Under the pieces are notes generated by a model. The model did not search any database. It was not told the DNA's origin and worked only from the letters and a program-made list of their open reading frames with translations. A stretch of 45,122 nucleotides of DNA from Thiocystis violascens (lineage in GTDB: Bacteria; Pseudomonadota; Gammaproteobacteria; Chromatiales; Chromatiaceae), in the NCBI GenBank assembly GCA_020721065.1, contig DYNM01000021.1:1-45122 (forward strand), written 5' to 3'. How positions within the stretch are numbered: position 1 is the first letter of the stretch; each line of letters begins with the position of its first letter. A program made the translations under genes and the position numbers. Below are positions 9,880 through 18,804 of this stretch, one piece after another.

Positions 9880-11637
9880 TTATTCAGCCATCCACAGTTT
9901 CAACACTTGCGCCACCCGTTTAGGGTCTTCGTGTACCAGCTCACGAATGGCATCTAAATCCATCTGTTGTTGTTCGACTTCTTTCGTGGTTGCCAGCGCC
10001 AACTTCGCTCCGGTGAGTTCAGTTTTCTTCTCGCTGCCATCGGTTAATGCCGCCATCGCTGCTCCCTCTTCACTCAGCGCCAAAAGCTCTTCTTCAGTCA
10101 TGTTTTCATCAAACTCGCGTCCTTCTGCCAAGGCTTGGGCGCGGGCAGCAGCGAGACGCTCATCACGTTCATCATCCGGTCCGGTCAACTGCGCGACGGG
10201 TTCGGGTTCAGGTGGTTTTGGTAACAACTGCCGCAGCGCGGGACGGACGACGGTCAACAGCACCAGCAACGCCAGAATCATGCCGCCAACGACCTTGACC
10301 AGCTCCAAAAACCAAGGCTCTGACCAAAATGGCGTGGCATCTTCGGTCAACGTGTCGGGCACGAAAGAGGCAGAGCTGACGCTCAATTGATCGCCGCGTT
10401 TGTCACTAAAACCAATCGCGCCGCGCACCAGCGCCCGAATGCTTTCGAGTTCCGCCTCACTCCGCGCCACCCGCACTACTTCGCCTTGATCATTGGTTTG
10501 ATCTTGAAAATCAACGACAACTGCGGTGGACAGACGGCGGATGCCGCCCGGTGTTTCCTGAATGTGCGAGACGCTGCGATCCACTTCATAGTTGCGCGTC
10601 ATCTGCTGACTGCGGCTGCTAGGCAACTGTTGATTATTCGCGCCAGCTTGTTGTTGATTACCCACTGCGCCGCCAGCGGGCGGTTGATTGGTCAACGCGC
10701 CGGGAATACCGCCAATTGCTGCTTCAGCGCCGGTTTTTTCTTCTTCATTACTTTGTTCAGAACGAATTGCAGTGCGGTCGGGATCAAAGGTTTCTTGTGT
10801 CCGCTCCACGCGAGCAAAATCCAGTTCTGCTGCGACCTGCACCCGCACCCGATTCCGCCCCACGATGGGCGTCAACAGCGCCTGCACCCGTTCTACAAAA
10901 CCGGCTTCGACGCGATGGGTATAGTTTAGATGGTCAAGTGACAACCCCGCGTTTTTGTCCTCTTTGCCATCCGAGGTAAGCAAACGCCCGGTTTGATCAA
11001 CCACCGTCACCCGTGCGGGTAGCAGTTCCGGCACGCTTGACGACACCAGATGGACGATGGCACCGACCTGCGCCTCGGTGAGTTCTTGGTTATTGCGCAA
11101 ATGCACGACGACCGATGCGGTGGGCGGAGTGCGGTCACGAACAAAGACCGAACGCTCGGCTTGCGCCAGATGGACGCGGGCGTGTTCCACTGGTTCCAGC
11201 GCCGCCACTGATCGCGCCAGCTCGCCTTCCAAAGCGCGTTGATGACGCGCTCCTTCAATCAGGCGGCTGCTGCCAAAGCCAGAAGTTTCTTGCAGCAATT
11301 CAAAGCCGGTATCGGTCGTTTTTGGCAAGCCTTGCCCCGCCAGCAACAAGCGCGTTTCTGCGATTTTGGCTTCGGGGATTTCAATACGTCCGCTGGCGGA
11401 ATCGACTTGATACGGCACCTTCATGGCCGTGAGCGCCTGCATCACTTCAGCGGCTTGTGCCCCTTCAATCTGCGCAAACAGCGGCGCATAAGTCGGACGC
11501 AGCGCCCAGTACAAAATGGCTGCCGTGACCACCAATCCACCTGCCAAGATGCTGATGAGCGCAATCTGACGTCCCACCGGCAATTCGTTGAAATTGCTCA
11601 TGCTGGTGGAAAGCGCGGTGGACAATGACGAGGACAT
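9880..11637 (-). CDS. fliF: Flagellar MS-ring protein FliF
   Basis: 585 residues, the usual FliF size. TM helix 1 lies at about 24-46 (IALISILAGGLVVTAAILYW). The ring-building motifs that follow include the DTGFELLQE and QRALEGELARSV segments. A low-complexity periplasmic loop is rich in Gln, Gly and Asn (about 315-345). TM helix 2 lies at about 455-478. The C-terminal cytoplasmic tail ends DPKRVAQVLKLWMAE, the usual FliG-binding helix. FliF forms the MS ring in the inner membrane, the base on which the motor is assembled. The stop is directly followed by the fliG ATG. Confidence 0.98.
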   Translation of the reverse strand: MSSSLSTALSTSMSNFNELPVGRQIALISILAGGLVVTAAILYWALRPTYAPLFAQIEGAQAAEVMQALTAMKVPYQVDSASGRIEIPEAKIAETRLLLAGQGLPKTTDTGFELLQETSGFGSSRLIEGARHQRALEGELARSVAALEPVEHARVHLAQAERSVFVRDRTPPTASVVVHLRNNQELTEAQVGAIVHLVSSSVPELLPARVTVVDQTGRLLTSDGKEDKNAGLSLDHLNYTHRVEAGFVERVQALLTPIVGRNRVRVQVAAELDFARVERTQETFDPDRTAIRSEQSNEEEKTGAEAAIGGIPGALTNQPPAGGAVGNQQQAGANNQQLPSSRSQQMTRNYEVDRSVSHIQETPGGIRRLSTAVVVDFQDQTNDQGEVVRVARSEAELESIRALVRGAIGFSDKRGDQLSVSSASFVPDTLTEDATPFWSEPWFLELVKVVGGMILALLVLLTVVRPALRQLLPKPPEPEPVAQLTGPDDERDERLAAARAQALAEGREFDENMTEEELLALSEEGAAMAALTDGSEKKTELTGAKLALATTKEVEQQQMDLDAIRELVHEDPKRVAQVLKLWMAE

Positions 11638-11675
11638 GGCGGGGTATTCCGATTAGCGGGAGAAGGCGATCAGGT

Positions 11676-12017
11676 TTAGACCTGCATACTCATCACTTCT
11701 TGATAGGCAGTGAGCAAGCGATTGCGCACCTGCGTGATGGCTTCAAACGCAATGCTGGAGCGATTCATCGCCAGCATCACCTGCGGCAGGCTCACTTGGT
11801 CATCACCGAGTTCAAATTGGGTTTGCAACGTGTTGGCCTGCTGCTGTTCGGTATTGACCGAGCGCACGGCGTCTTTCAACTTGGTGGCAAAATCGTCTCC
11901 CGCTGAGAAGTGACTTAATTCGCCAAGCGCCGCAGTAGGCGATGTCTCGCTGCTTTCAGAAGTTTGGAGGCGGCTGATTTGCGGTGACAACACCGTGTTG
12001 AGACTGAGTGAATTCAT
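11676..12017 (-). CDS. fliE: Flagellar hook-basal body protein FliE
   Basis: 113 residues from the ATG at 12017, which has a GGAGA ribosome site just upstream; a longer reading to 12074 lacks family resemblance. The C-terminal half, reading DQVSLPQVMLAMNRSSIAFE then AITQVRNRLLTAYQEVMSM, is the diagnostic FliE helix pair. FliE joins the MS ring to the proximal rod and is itself exported. It is the first gene of the fliE-to-fliK operon, downstream of a candidate sigma-54 promoter. Confidence 0.95.
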   Translation of the reverse strand: MNSLSLNTVLSPQISRLQTSESSETSPTAALGELSHFSAGDDFATKLKDAVRSVNTEQQQANTLQTQFELGDDQVSLPQVMLAMNRSSIAFEAITQVRNRLLTAYQEVMSMQV

Positions 12018-12091
12018 GTGTTTCTCCGGCGCAGGACATGAGTGGCGGCGCGTCAAATAAGCGCCCGGCGACATACCGTTGCTTCCGGCAG

Positions 12092-12108
12092 TGCAAAATC
12101 AATGCCGC
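12092..12108 (-). promoter_or_regulatory. Candidate sigma-54 promoter for fliE
   Basis: Read on the minus strand, GCGGCATTGATTTTGCA has the obligatory GG and GC dinucleotides at the -24/-12 spacing (first G to second G is 12 bases) and a perfect TTGCA. Relative to consensus YTGGCACGrNNNTTGCW it differs at the T before GG and the C after CA. The predicted start of transcription is near 12081, giving a leader of about 64 nt before fliE. A FleQ-family activator is encoded next door, which fits. Confidence 0.65.
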
Positions 12109-12116
12109 TGTAATGA

Positions 12117-12185
12117 GTTGTCAGGCGGCAGTTGTCAGTTGTCGGTGACACCGACGGTTTTTACTGACAACCGCCACCTGACAAC
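12117..12185. repeat. Dispersed GTTGTCA-type palindromic repeat, copy A
   Basis: The left arm at 12117-12138 and the right arm at 12164-12185 pair at about 20 of 22 positions, with an inner GTCGGTG/CACCGAC hairpin. The inner GGTTTTTACTGACAAC block places this copy in reverse orientation relative to copies B-E. It lies upstream of the candidate fliE promoter and could also act as a terminator after fleQ. Confidence 0.8.
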
Positions 12186-12355
12186 TGTCAACTGTGTTGC
12201 CGATACAGCGTTAAAACTGGGTGATTGTGGGCGGCGTCAAACAGATGGCGGCAACAACAGTGCCGCTAATCACCTGTTTTATTTGATGCTTTGTAATGGA
12301 AGTGATGATGCAGCGGTGGCGGTGACGAGATGTTGACGCTGGCGCGGCATCTGCG

Positions 12356-13720
12356 CTAGACAGAAAAGTCGTCAGCACTATCAACGCCATCGCGGTCAAG
12401 CCCGAATTTGCGCATCCGTTCCACCAGCGTGGTGCGGCGCATTCCTAAACGACGGGCGGCGCGAGCGACGACCTGCCCGTGTTGTTCCAAAGCAGTGATG
12501 ATCATATTGCGTTCTAAATCATTGAGATATTCGCGCAGTTCGACGCCTTCGGGGGGCAATAACGGGGTGACGTGAGCGGCAGGATGCGGATGCAATTCTT
12601 GGATATGCGCAAGGGGTAAGAGTGCGAGTTGGGGGGGGCGAAACCGCGTGGGCAATTGCGCCAAATCGACCAGCGCGTTGGGATACATAATTGCTAATTG
12701 TTCCAACAGGTTAGCGAGTTCACGGATATTGCCCGGCCAGGGGTGGGTTTCGAGATGAGTGAGGACGGCGGGAGTGAGATGCGCAGGCTGGACGCCCTGT
12801 TCACGCAGCCGCGTTTCCAAGGTGTTAATCAACAGTGGAATATCGCTTTGGCGCTCGCGCAGCGAGGGCAGTTCAATCGGGAACACGTTGAGACGAAAGA
12901 ATAAATCTTGGCGGAAGCTGCCGCTGCTGACGGCGGTTTCTAAATCGCGGTGCGTGGCGGAAATGATACGAGCGTTGGTTTGCAGTGATTTATTGGAGCC
13001 AACCCGTTCAAACGTCCGTTCTTGCAATACGCGCAGCAGTTTGACCTGCATCGGCAGCGGCATGTCGCCGATTTCGTCGAGAAAGAGCACGCCATCTTCG
13101 GCGAGTTCAAAACGTCCGGCGCGAGCGGTGAACGCGCCGGTAAATGCGCCTTTTTCGTGCCCAAACAGCTCACTTTCCAGCAAATCCGGTGGAATCGCGC
13201 CGCAGTTGACGGCAACAAACGGTTTGCTTTGTCGCGCTGAGGCGGCGTGAATGGCGCGGGCAACGACTTCTTTGCCGGAGCCGGTTTCGCCGAGAATGAG
13301 CACGGTGGCGTCGGTTTTGGCGACCTGTTCGATCAGCCGTTTAACCAGCAACATCGTGGGATGCTGCCCAACGAGTTCCATATCAGCAGGGGCGATGGTG
13401 CATTCACAATGCAGCCAGTGCAGGATTTGCATGACTTGCCCGGGGACGAGGGGCGCATCAATTTGAATGACGCTGGCAGGCAAGCTGTAGGACGCGATGT
13501 CACTCAGTTGGCAGATCACGGGGAGAGCGTTGCTGTAGGTGGTCAACCAGTTTTTGAGGTTGGCAGCGGGAGCGCACAGCCACAGTGCTTGCAGTTCGGC
13601 GGGTGGGACAAGGGGCAACTGCGCCAGCTCGCAAACATTGCACCCGAGAAATTCCAAAATATGGCGCGTCGCGGTGCCTGCATGTGCATGATTGAAAAGA
13701 CCAATGTGCATCACCGCCAC
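12356..13720 (-). CDS. fleQ: Sigma-54 dependent flagellar master regulator, FleQ/FlrA type
   Basis: 454 residues from the GTG at 13720 (AGGGGAT upstream); an ATG three codons later is equally possible. Residues 1-105 form a receiver-like domain without the aspartate pocket, as in FleQ. The AAA+ domain has Walker A GETGSGKE (144-151) and the sigma-54 contact loop GAFTGA (191-196). The C-terminal Fis-type helix-turn-helix reads [20 protein letters not shown], close to the FleQ family. In Pseudomonas and Vibrio such proteins activate class II flagellar promoters, and FleQ binds c-di-GMP. It lies 42 bp after a PilZ-like gene and 338 bp before fliE. Confidence 0.88.
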   Translation of the reverse strand: MAVMHIGLFNHAHAGTATRHILEFLGCNVCELAQLPLVPPAELQALWLCAPAANLKNWLTTYSNALPVICQLSDIASYSLPASVIQIDAPLVPGQVMQILHWLHCECTIAPADMELVGQHPTMLLVKRLIEQVAKTDATVLILGETGSGKEVVARAIHAASARQSKPFVAVNCGAIPPDLLESELFGHEKGAFTGAFTARAGRFELAEDGVLFLDEIGDMPLPMQVKLLRVLQERTFERVGSNKSLQTNARIISATHRDLETAVSSGSFRQDLFFRLNVFPIELPSLRERQSDIPLLINTLETRLREQGVQPAHLTPAVLTHLETHPWPGNIRELANLLEQLAIMYPNALVDLAQLPTRFRPPQLALLPLAHIQELHPHPAAHVTPLLPPEGVELREYLNDLERNMIITALEQHGQVVARAARRLGMRRTTLVERMRKFGLDRDGVDSADDFSV

Positions 13721-13762
13721 CCATCCCCTGTGCCCGGCATCTTGATGATCGTGCCGTGTTGT

Positions 13763-14335
13763 TTATAAAGCGTTATTAAATTGGGCTGGAGTGGCAGTTG
13801 TGGCACATGACGCCTCATCAGTCGCTTCAGAACCCTGTAAGCGCCGCCGTGCGACCTCGCGTCGGTGTAGACGAAACACCCAGCGCCGTAACACTTCCCC
13901 CAACCCATACTCCGGGCAACGCCACCGCGCTCCGCAGTGCGCACCCTGCTGCTGCCAATCGTTGATCTCTAACACCAACGGCTGTGCAAGCCAGGGACAG
14001 GGATAAATGGCAAGGCGGGTGCAGTCGCTCGGCAGCACTGCGGCAGGGAGCACAATGCCCTCGCTACTGAGAAATAACGGCACGCAAGGCGGAAGTTGAT
14101 TGACTAACAGCGTCGTGACCAAATCCATCAATAAATCGAGTTTAAGCTCTAACCGTACCAGTTCTGGCGGCGCGGGGTCATCCGCACCCCGCGTCGGTTC
14201 AGCCTCCAAAACGGCGATGGCATCGAGCAAACGGGCGGCGACATCGGGCGTGGTTGGTGGACGGTCGCTCGCTGCGAGCGGTAATTCCAACGTCACGGTC
14301 AAGCCCTCGCCAAGGATATTGCGCCAATCCTGCAT
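13763..14335 (-). CDS. Atypical PilZ-like protein, putative c-di-GMP receptor
   Basis: 190 residues. The central LELKLDLLMDLVTTLLVNQL helix (about 62-81) is followed by a beta-rich part (VPLFLSSEGIVLPA..., CTRLAIYPCPWLAQPLVLEI). This layout resembles the tPilZ/atypical PilZ family (PF16823), whose members oligomerise through a heptad helix. The classical RxxxR and D/NxSxxG motifs are not obvious; a C-terminal Arg-rich run (RLHRREVARRRLQ) is present. The gene lies immediately upstream of fleQ on the same strand, so a role in flagellar or c-di-GMP control is likely by context. The family call comes from pattern recognition only. Confidence 0.55.
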   Translation of the reverse strand: MQDWRNILGEGLTVTLELPLAASDRPPTTPDVAARLLDAIAVLEAEPTRGADDPAPPELVRLELKLDLLMDLVTTLLVNQLPPCVPLFLSSEGIVLPAAVLPSDCTRLAIYPCPWLAQPLVLEINDWQQQGAHCGARWRCPEYGLGEVLRRWVFRLHRREVARRRLQGSEATDEASCATTATPAQFNNAL

Positions 14336-14822
14336 TGTGAATTGCCTTATTTAAGTTGATCAATACGATGACAACGCGCTCAGTTAAGTTTTATTTCACA
14401 ACTAACGCTGCGCGAGTTGTACCAAAATAATATAATAGCAAGGAACAACTTTTATCATTATTTATAACCAGCTTTAATCACACTTAATGTATTAAAAAGC
14501 GTGTTGTGATCATCCGCATTTTATCTAGTATTAGGAGTGACGCAGTTGCAAAAAGTTGTCAGTTGGCGATTGTCAGTAAAAAGCACAGTTATCACTGGTA
14601 ACTAAAACAATAGCTTATATCGCAACTGCGTCATTCCTATAGTCATTTGTCCAAACCAATTGGCAGTTCACGCACGAGCGCCAACTGAAAAACTGCTTCG
14701 TTGCACTTCTGCGACAACCCAGCCGATTCCCCAGCACCGCTGGCGTGGTTAAAGTGTACGCGATGTTGGGCAAATGTGAGCTGCCGCACATTGTCGCAGG
14801 CAACAAAACGCACAGCGTGTAT
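14336..14822. other. Gene-poor intergenic stretch (487 bp) holding a MITE-like element
   Basis: The part at 14340-14530 is AT-rich with no convincing frame and could hold the promoter of the PilZ-fleQ unit, though no clean -35/-10 pair is visible. The MITE-like copy at 14532-14639 follows. The part at 14640-14822 has only short frames broken by stops. I see no gene. Confidence 0.65.
14532..14639 (+). mobile_element. MITE-like element, copy B, with full terminal inverted repeats
   Basis: The ends are TAGGAGTGACGCAGTTGC (14532-14549) and GCAACTGCGTCATTCCTA (14622-14639), inverted at 17 of 18 positions. Between them lies the AAAAAGTTGTCAGTTG...GTCAGTAAAAAGCAC core shared with the other copies. 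Both ends are bordered by TA, which may be a target-site duplication (typical of IS630/mariner-type insertion) or part of the repeat. At 108 bp it is too short to encode a transposase. Confidence 0.75.
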
Positions 14823-16472
14823 TTAGCGCAACAAGCGAAATTGCCCCACTAACTGTTGTAATTCACTTGCCAAACTCGCCAATTGTTGCGCGGCGGCGGC
14901 AGAAACCTGAGCATTGGTAGCACTGTGCTGTACTACCACGGTGATATTTTGCAAGGCCCGACTGATACTGTGCGTCTCAGCAGTTTGTTCCTCCGCTGTG
15001 TGCGCAATACACTGTACCTGCGCACTCACAACGTCGATTTGGCGCAACAGCGTTTGTAGTATATCACTTGACTGTTGCGCTTCAGCAACGTAGCGATCAA
15101 CTTCATGCACATCTTCTTGTCGCGCTGCGACTGCCAGCCGCGTCTCTTGTTGAATCGTATCAACGGTTTGCGCAATATCGTGCGTCGCGTGCGTCGTCTG
15201 GTAAGCGAGTGCTCGCACCTCCTGCGCCACCACCGCAAACCCGCGTCCATGCGACCCCGCGTGCGCCGCTTCAATCGCGGCATTCAACGCTAATAAATTG
15301 GTTTGCCGCGCAATTTTTTCAATTGTTTCAACGATATTCCCAATTTGTTCTGAATGCCGCCCCAACTCCAACAGCGTCACCGCCGTTTCCTTGGTTCGTG
15401 TACCCAAATGCGTCATCGCCTGAAGAATTTGGCTCGCACTAGCGGTTCCCGTTGCCACCGCTGCCGTCGCTTGCTGCGCATCGTGTGCCGCCAGCACACA
15501 ATGCGTTGCGATCTCAGTTGCAGTAAAACTCATTGTTTTACTGGCAGTTGCAACCTGCACGAGCTGCTGCGCGACCGTGTCAGCGCCATCGGCAATCTGC
15601 ACCGCAGTGGTTGACATCTGCGCGGCTGCCGTCGTTAATTGATCCGCAGAACTTTTCACATTATTCATAATGCCGCGCAATTGTTGACTCATCCGATTGA
15701 GATCATGCGCCAATTGCCCCAACTCATCATTCGCCGCATATTCAATTTGAAGATCGAGATGTCCCTGCGCAAATTCATTAACGTTGTGCGCCAAGTATCG
15801 CGTAATACGCCGAATTGAACGAATCACCATGATGGCAAGCAGCGTCCCTAAACTAAACACCGCTACTGCAATTAACATGCAATCGCGCAATAAAAGGTAT
15901 AATGCCTCTTCAATACCGGCTAACGACAAATCAGCACCAATCACATATTCTGTACCATCACTGGCACGAGCCGGAACAAAAACTGAACGGAATTCTCCCC
16001 ACTCATCCCGATATTGATCATGTTGCAGACGGTGCGTCTCTAATGCAGAATGTAATCCAGCACTTGCATCATCATAAGGGTCAAACAACACATTTAATTC
16101 CCCGCGTGCAAATTCTTCAGCGGTATAGCTCGATAAAGTAAATTGCACCCTGCCATCACGTTTGATGACAGTATAGAGATAATCTAATTGCGCCGCAGTC
16201 GCAAACTGTGATAAACGATCTAACAACAGTCGATAGTGCTGAGGTGAAATGGTCTCTGGTTGGTCAAGGGCAGCATGAAAATCATCACTGAACAAACGCA
16301 CACTTTCGGCAGCGACAAATAAGCGATCATCAATCTCACGCAATACTGTCTGTCGTTGCTGCTCATAGATATAAAAAGTAAAACCAATGGTAGTAATCGC
16401 ATTCATCACCATCATTGCTAACAACAATCGCCTTGATAACGTCATGTGGATGCGAGGTTGAAGGTGTATCAT
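14823..16472 (-). CDS. Methyl-accepting chemotaxis protein with periplasmic sensor
   Basis: 549 residues. TM1 is at about 17-35. A periplasmic domain of about 150 residues (36-187) contains [17 protein letters not shown] and YVIGADLSL, resembling Cache-type sensors. TM2 is at about 190-212, HAMP at about 213-265, and the signalling domain follows. The hairpin tip [20 protein letters not shown] is conserved, with [14 protein letters not shown] after it. The receptor would detect a ligand outside the inner membrane and control CheA through CheW. No chemotaxis gene is adjacent and no CheR-docking pentapeptide ends it (terminus GQFRLLR). The ligand cannot be told from sequence. Confidence 0.92.
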   Translation of the reverse strand: MIHLQPRIHMTLSRRLLLAMMVMNAITTIGFTFYIYEQQRQTVLREIDDRLFVAAESVRLFSDDFHAALDQPETISPQHYRLLLDRLSQFATAAQLDYLYTVIKRDGRVQFTLSSYTAEEFARGELNVLFDPYDDASAGLHSALETHRLQHDQYRDEWGEFRSVFVPARASDGTEYVIGADLSLAGIEEALYLLLRDCMLIAVAVFSLGTLLAIMVIRSIRRITRYLAHNVNEFAQGHLDLQIEYAANDELGQLAHDLNRMSQQLRGIMNNVKSSADQLTTAAAQMSTTAVQIADGADTVAQQLVQVATASKTMSFTATEIATHCVLAAHDAQQATAAVATGTASASQILQAMTHLGTRTKETAVTLLELGRHSEQIGNIVETIEKIARQTNLLALNAAIEAAHAGSHGRGFAVVAQEVRALAYQTTHATHDIAQTVDTIQQETRLAVAARQEDVHEVDRYVAEAQQSSDILQTLLRQIDVVSAQVQCIAHTAEEQTAETHSISRALQNITVVVQHSATNAQVSAAAAQQLASLASELQQLVGQFRLLR

Positions 16473-16719
16473 CTCATTATTCCATTGCTATAGCACACTA
16501 CTGACTTAAAATTGTCATCGCAAGGTAGTATTTATTAAACTACACAGGATTGAAAACTCCAGCAAGTCTGTTAGACTCAACGTCGCAACAGCGTGCTTGT
16601 GAAAAGCTGTCGTCTTTATCTGTTTTCACAATCAGGTGAAGCGACAAATAAACTCGGTAACAACCTATTCTAGCCTTGATTTTTGCGTTCGTTATTATCA
16701 CCATCCTGAGGATTAAACT

Positions 16720-17298
16720 ATGGCAATCAGTTTACAAAAAGGCGGTAACGTGAGCTTAACCAAGACCGATCCGGGTCTCATTAACGCTCTGATTGGACTT
16801 GGTTGGGATGCTCGTTCTACTGATGGAGCGGCTTTCGATCTTGATACCAGCGTATTTTTGGTCGGCGACAGTGGTAAAGTGCTTTCTGATGCGCATTTTA
16901 TTTTTTACAACCAAAAAACCTCACCTGATGGAGCCGTGATTCATTCCGGTGACAATCTTACCGGAACTGGTGAAGGTGATGATGAAACTGTGTCGATTAA
17001 CTTGCCAGGAGTTGATGCTGCAATTCAACGCATTGTATTCGCAGTGACCATTCACGAAGCCGAAACGCGCAATCAAAATTTTGGCATGGTGCGCAACGCT
17101 TTTATGCGTGTTTTGAATAAAGATAGTAACACTGAATTAGCGCGGTTTGACTTATCTGAAGATTATTCTACTGAAACGGCAATGATCTTCGGTGAAGTCT
17201 ATCGCAACGGCAGTGAATGGAAATTTAAAGCGGTCGGACAAGGGTTTGCAGGTGGTTTGGGCGCTTTGGCGCGAGATCATGGAGTGAGCATCGGATAA
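16720..17298 (+). CDS. terD: TerD-family calcium-binding stress protein
   Basis: 192 residues, the normal TerD length, with a GAGGA ribosome site before the ATG. Family hallmarks are [15 protein letters not shown] at the start, [15 protein letters not shown], the acidic calcium-binding loop [13 protein letters not shown], and the ending [15 protein letters not shown]. TerD proteins bind calcium and belong to the tellurite/stress-response Ter system, thought to act in a membrane-linked metal-sensing complex. It is the first gene of the Ter cluster and a close relative of the TerD half of the fusion at 19952. Acidic loop residues all appear intact. Confidence 0.96.
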   Translation: MAISLQKGGNVSLTKTDPGLINALIGLGWDARSTDGAAFDLDTSVFLVGDSGKVLSDAHFIFYNQKTSPDGAVIHSGDNLTGTGEGDDETVSINLPGVDAAIQRIVFAVTIHEAETRNQNFGMVRNAFMRVLNKDSNTELARFDLSEDYSTETAMIFGEVYRNGSEWKFKAVGQGFAGGLGALARDHGVSIG

Positions 17299-17332
17299 TT
17301 ATCATGCGTTGAATGAGCGAGGTGTTTCCATT

Positions 17333-18034
17333 ATGCCAACTTTCACAGTCACGGGTGACATTGATCCCTTTTTACATGTGCATTTATGTAAAAATGAAAA
17401 GATTTTTTGTGAATCTGGGGCAATGGTGATGATGGAAGACACCTTGCAATTAAAAGGCAAGATGCGCGGCGGTTTGGGACGAGCATTATTGCGCCGCATG
17501 GCAACTGAAGAATCGTTTTTCCAGCAAGAAATCGAAGCAACCACTGGTGACGGTGATTGTTTATTGTCACCAGCTTTACCAGGGTCAATTGAACTATTAA
17601 CTGTTAGTTCAACCAATGCGTATACGCTTGCAGATGGGAGCTTTGTTGCCGCAGAATCATCAGTAACATTAAACTCACGCCTAAATTCATTAGGTGGAGG
17701 TTTTTTTGGTGGTACTGGTGGTTTTATCATTATGGAAGCACGCGGCAGCGGGCAATTAGCAGTATCTGGATTTGGAGCAATTTTTACCCTAGATGTGCAA
17801 CCAGAACGCGATATTGTGATTGATAACCATCATGCAGTTGCGTGGTCGTCTCAGCTCCACTATGAGATTGGAATGCCACAAGCAGGAGGTGGTTTTTTAA
17901 GCGGATTAGTGAATTCCGTCACTTCAGGTGAAGGGCTTGTTATTCGGTTTCGTGGGCAAGGCAAAGTGGTGGTTTGTTCGCGTAATCGTGCGCTGTTTAA
18001 TGTACAAAATGCTAACGCAAGTGCGTTAAGTTAA
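17333..18034 (+). CDS. AIM24/TIGR00266-family protein
   Basis: 233 residues from the ATG at 17333, which has GAGGTG upstream; a longer frame from 17309 would begin before that site. Family features are the start FTVTGDIDPFLHVHLCKNEKIFCESGAMVMMED, the glycine-rich GGGFFGGTGGFIIMEARGSGQL, and an ending in SGEGLVIRFRGQGKVVVCSRN. The fold is a trimeric beta structure. Members have no settled bacterial function and often lie in Ter operons. It sits 34 bp after terD and 27 bp before the TerZ-like gene, so it is probably co-transcribed. Confidence 0.85.
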   Translation: MPTFTVTGDIDPFLHVHLCKNEKIFCESGAMVMMEDTLQLKGKMRGGLGRALLRRMATEESFFQQEIEATTGDGDCLLSPALPGSIELLTVSSTNAYTLADGSFVAAESSVTLNSRLNSLGGGFFGGTGGFIIMEARGSGQLAVSGFGAIFTLDVQPERDIVIDNHHAVAWSSQLHYEIGMPQAGGGFLSGLVNSVTSGEGLVIRFRGQGKVVVCSRNRALFNVQNANASALS

Positions 18035-18061
18035 TATCTACCTTTATTAAAGGAGTTCGTT

Positions 18062-18652
18062 ATGGGAATCAGCCTCAGTAAAGGGCAAAAAATTTCCTTG
18101 AATAAAGAAGCCGGCACGAGTTTAACCCGTATTGTTATGGGGTTAGGCTGGGACGCAGTGAAAAGTAAAGGCGGCTTTTTAGGTGGTATTTTTGGTGGTA
18201 GCGGCGATAGTATTGATCTTGATGCCTCTTGTTTAATGTTTGATGATGGTGGTAACCGAACAGATGTAATTTGGTTTCGCCAATTGCGCAGTAAAGACGG
18301 CAGCATTCAACATTCAGGTGATAATCGTACTGGTGAAGGTGACGGCGATGATGAACAAATTCAGGTGAATCTCAACGCAGTTCCAGCAACAGTCAAGAAC
18401 CTGATATTCACGGTGAATAACTTTACCGGGCAAAATTTTGCCAACGTAGAAAACGCTTATTGTCGCTTAGTGAATGCAGATAACAACAGTGAGATTGCGC
18501 GTTATAATCTGAGTTGCCAAGGTGAACATAGCGCCATGATTATGGCAAAAGTGTATCGCCATAATGGTGAGTGGAAGATGCACGCTATTGGTGAAATGGG
18601 GCATGGGCGTACCGCCGATGATTTAATGCCACAACTTGCGCCGCTACTATAA
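18062..18652 (+). CDS. TerD-domain protein, TerZ-like
   Basis: 196 residues with an AGGAG ribosome site. It shows the TerD fold hallmarks MGISLSKGQKISLNKE, LGWDAV, IDLDASCLMFDDGG and the acidic loop GDNRTGEGDGDDE. A glycine-rich insert GGFLGGIFGGSGD (about 38-50) and the late segment WFRQLRSKDGSIQHSG are as in TerZ proteins rather than TerD/TerE. It presumably binds calcium and works with the other Ter proteins. A strong hairpin terminator follows the stop, ending the first transcript of the cluster. Confidence 0.9.
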   Translation: MGISLSKGQKISLNKEAGTSLTRIVMGLGWDAVKSKGGFLGGIFGGSGDSIDLDASCLMFDDGGNRTDVIWFRQLRSKDGSIQHSGDNRTGEGDGDDEQIQVNLNAVPATVKNLIFTVNNFTGQNFANVENAYCRLVNADNNSEIARYNLSCQGEHSAMIMAKVYRHNGEWKMHAIGEMGHGRTADDLMPQLAPLL

Positions 18653-18668
18653 TTGTGCCGAGATAACT

Positions 18669-18720
18669 AAAGAGTTCCAGCCCAACATATAATTGTTTTG
18701 TTCTGGAACTCTTTAACTTT
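18669..18720 (+). terminator. Intrinsic terminator after the TerZ-like gene
   Basis: AAAGAGTTCCAG at 18669-18680 pairs perfectly with CTGGAACTCTTT at 18703-18714, followed by a T-rich run AACTTTTATT. It separates the terD-AIM24-terZ unit from the PRTase gene. Confidence 0.85.
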
Positions 18721-18736
18721 TATTATTGGTTTTATC

Positions 18737-18766
18737 TTGACGCACATCACGCTGACCAGATACAGT
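18737..18766 (+). promoter_or_regulatory. Candidate sigma-70 promoter for the PRTase-led operon
   Basis: TTGACG (18737-18742), an 18-bp spacer and TACAGT (18761-18766) lie between the terminator and the PRTase start at 18805. The -35 is good and the -10 moderate. Confidence 0.4.
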
Positions 18767-18804
18767 TGTAATTGTAATTAAACTTTTGGGGTTGTGCAGT
18801 TTCC

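Larger units (their letters stand above)
12018..12355. other. Intergenic region between fleQ and fliE (338 bp)
   Basis: No gene is supported here. The stretch holds the fliE leader, a candidate sigma-54 promoter at 12092-12108 and one copy of the dispersed palindromic repeat at 12117-12185. The remainder (12186-12355) shows only a short unsupported reading frame overlapping the fleQ 3' end. Confidence 0.7.

Noticed and set aside
12180..12206. GCCGATAC near 12199 as a sigma-28 promoter
   Set aside because: The -35 match is poor and no plus-strand gene follows.
12211..12399. 62-residue minus-strand frame with a signal-like start
   Set aside because: It overlaps the fleQ 3' end, lacks a ribosome site and has no family resemblance.
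14615..14806. 63-residue minus-strand frame
   Set aside because: It begins in the gene-poor stretch and runs into the MITE-like right end, with no coding signs.
16473..16719. A clear sigma-70 promoter for the first terD gene
   Set aside because: Several weak boxes (TTGTCA near 16512, TATTAT near 16693) are present, but none forms a pair with good spacing, so none was annotated.
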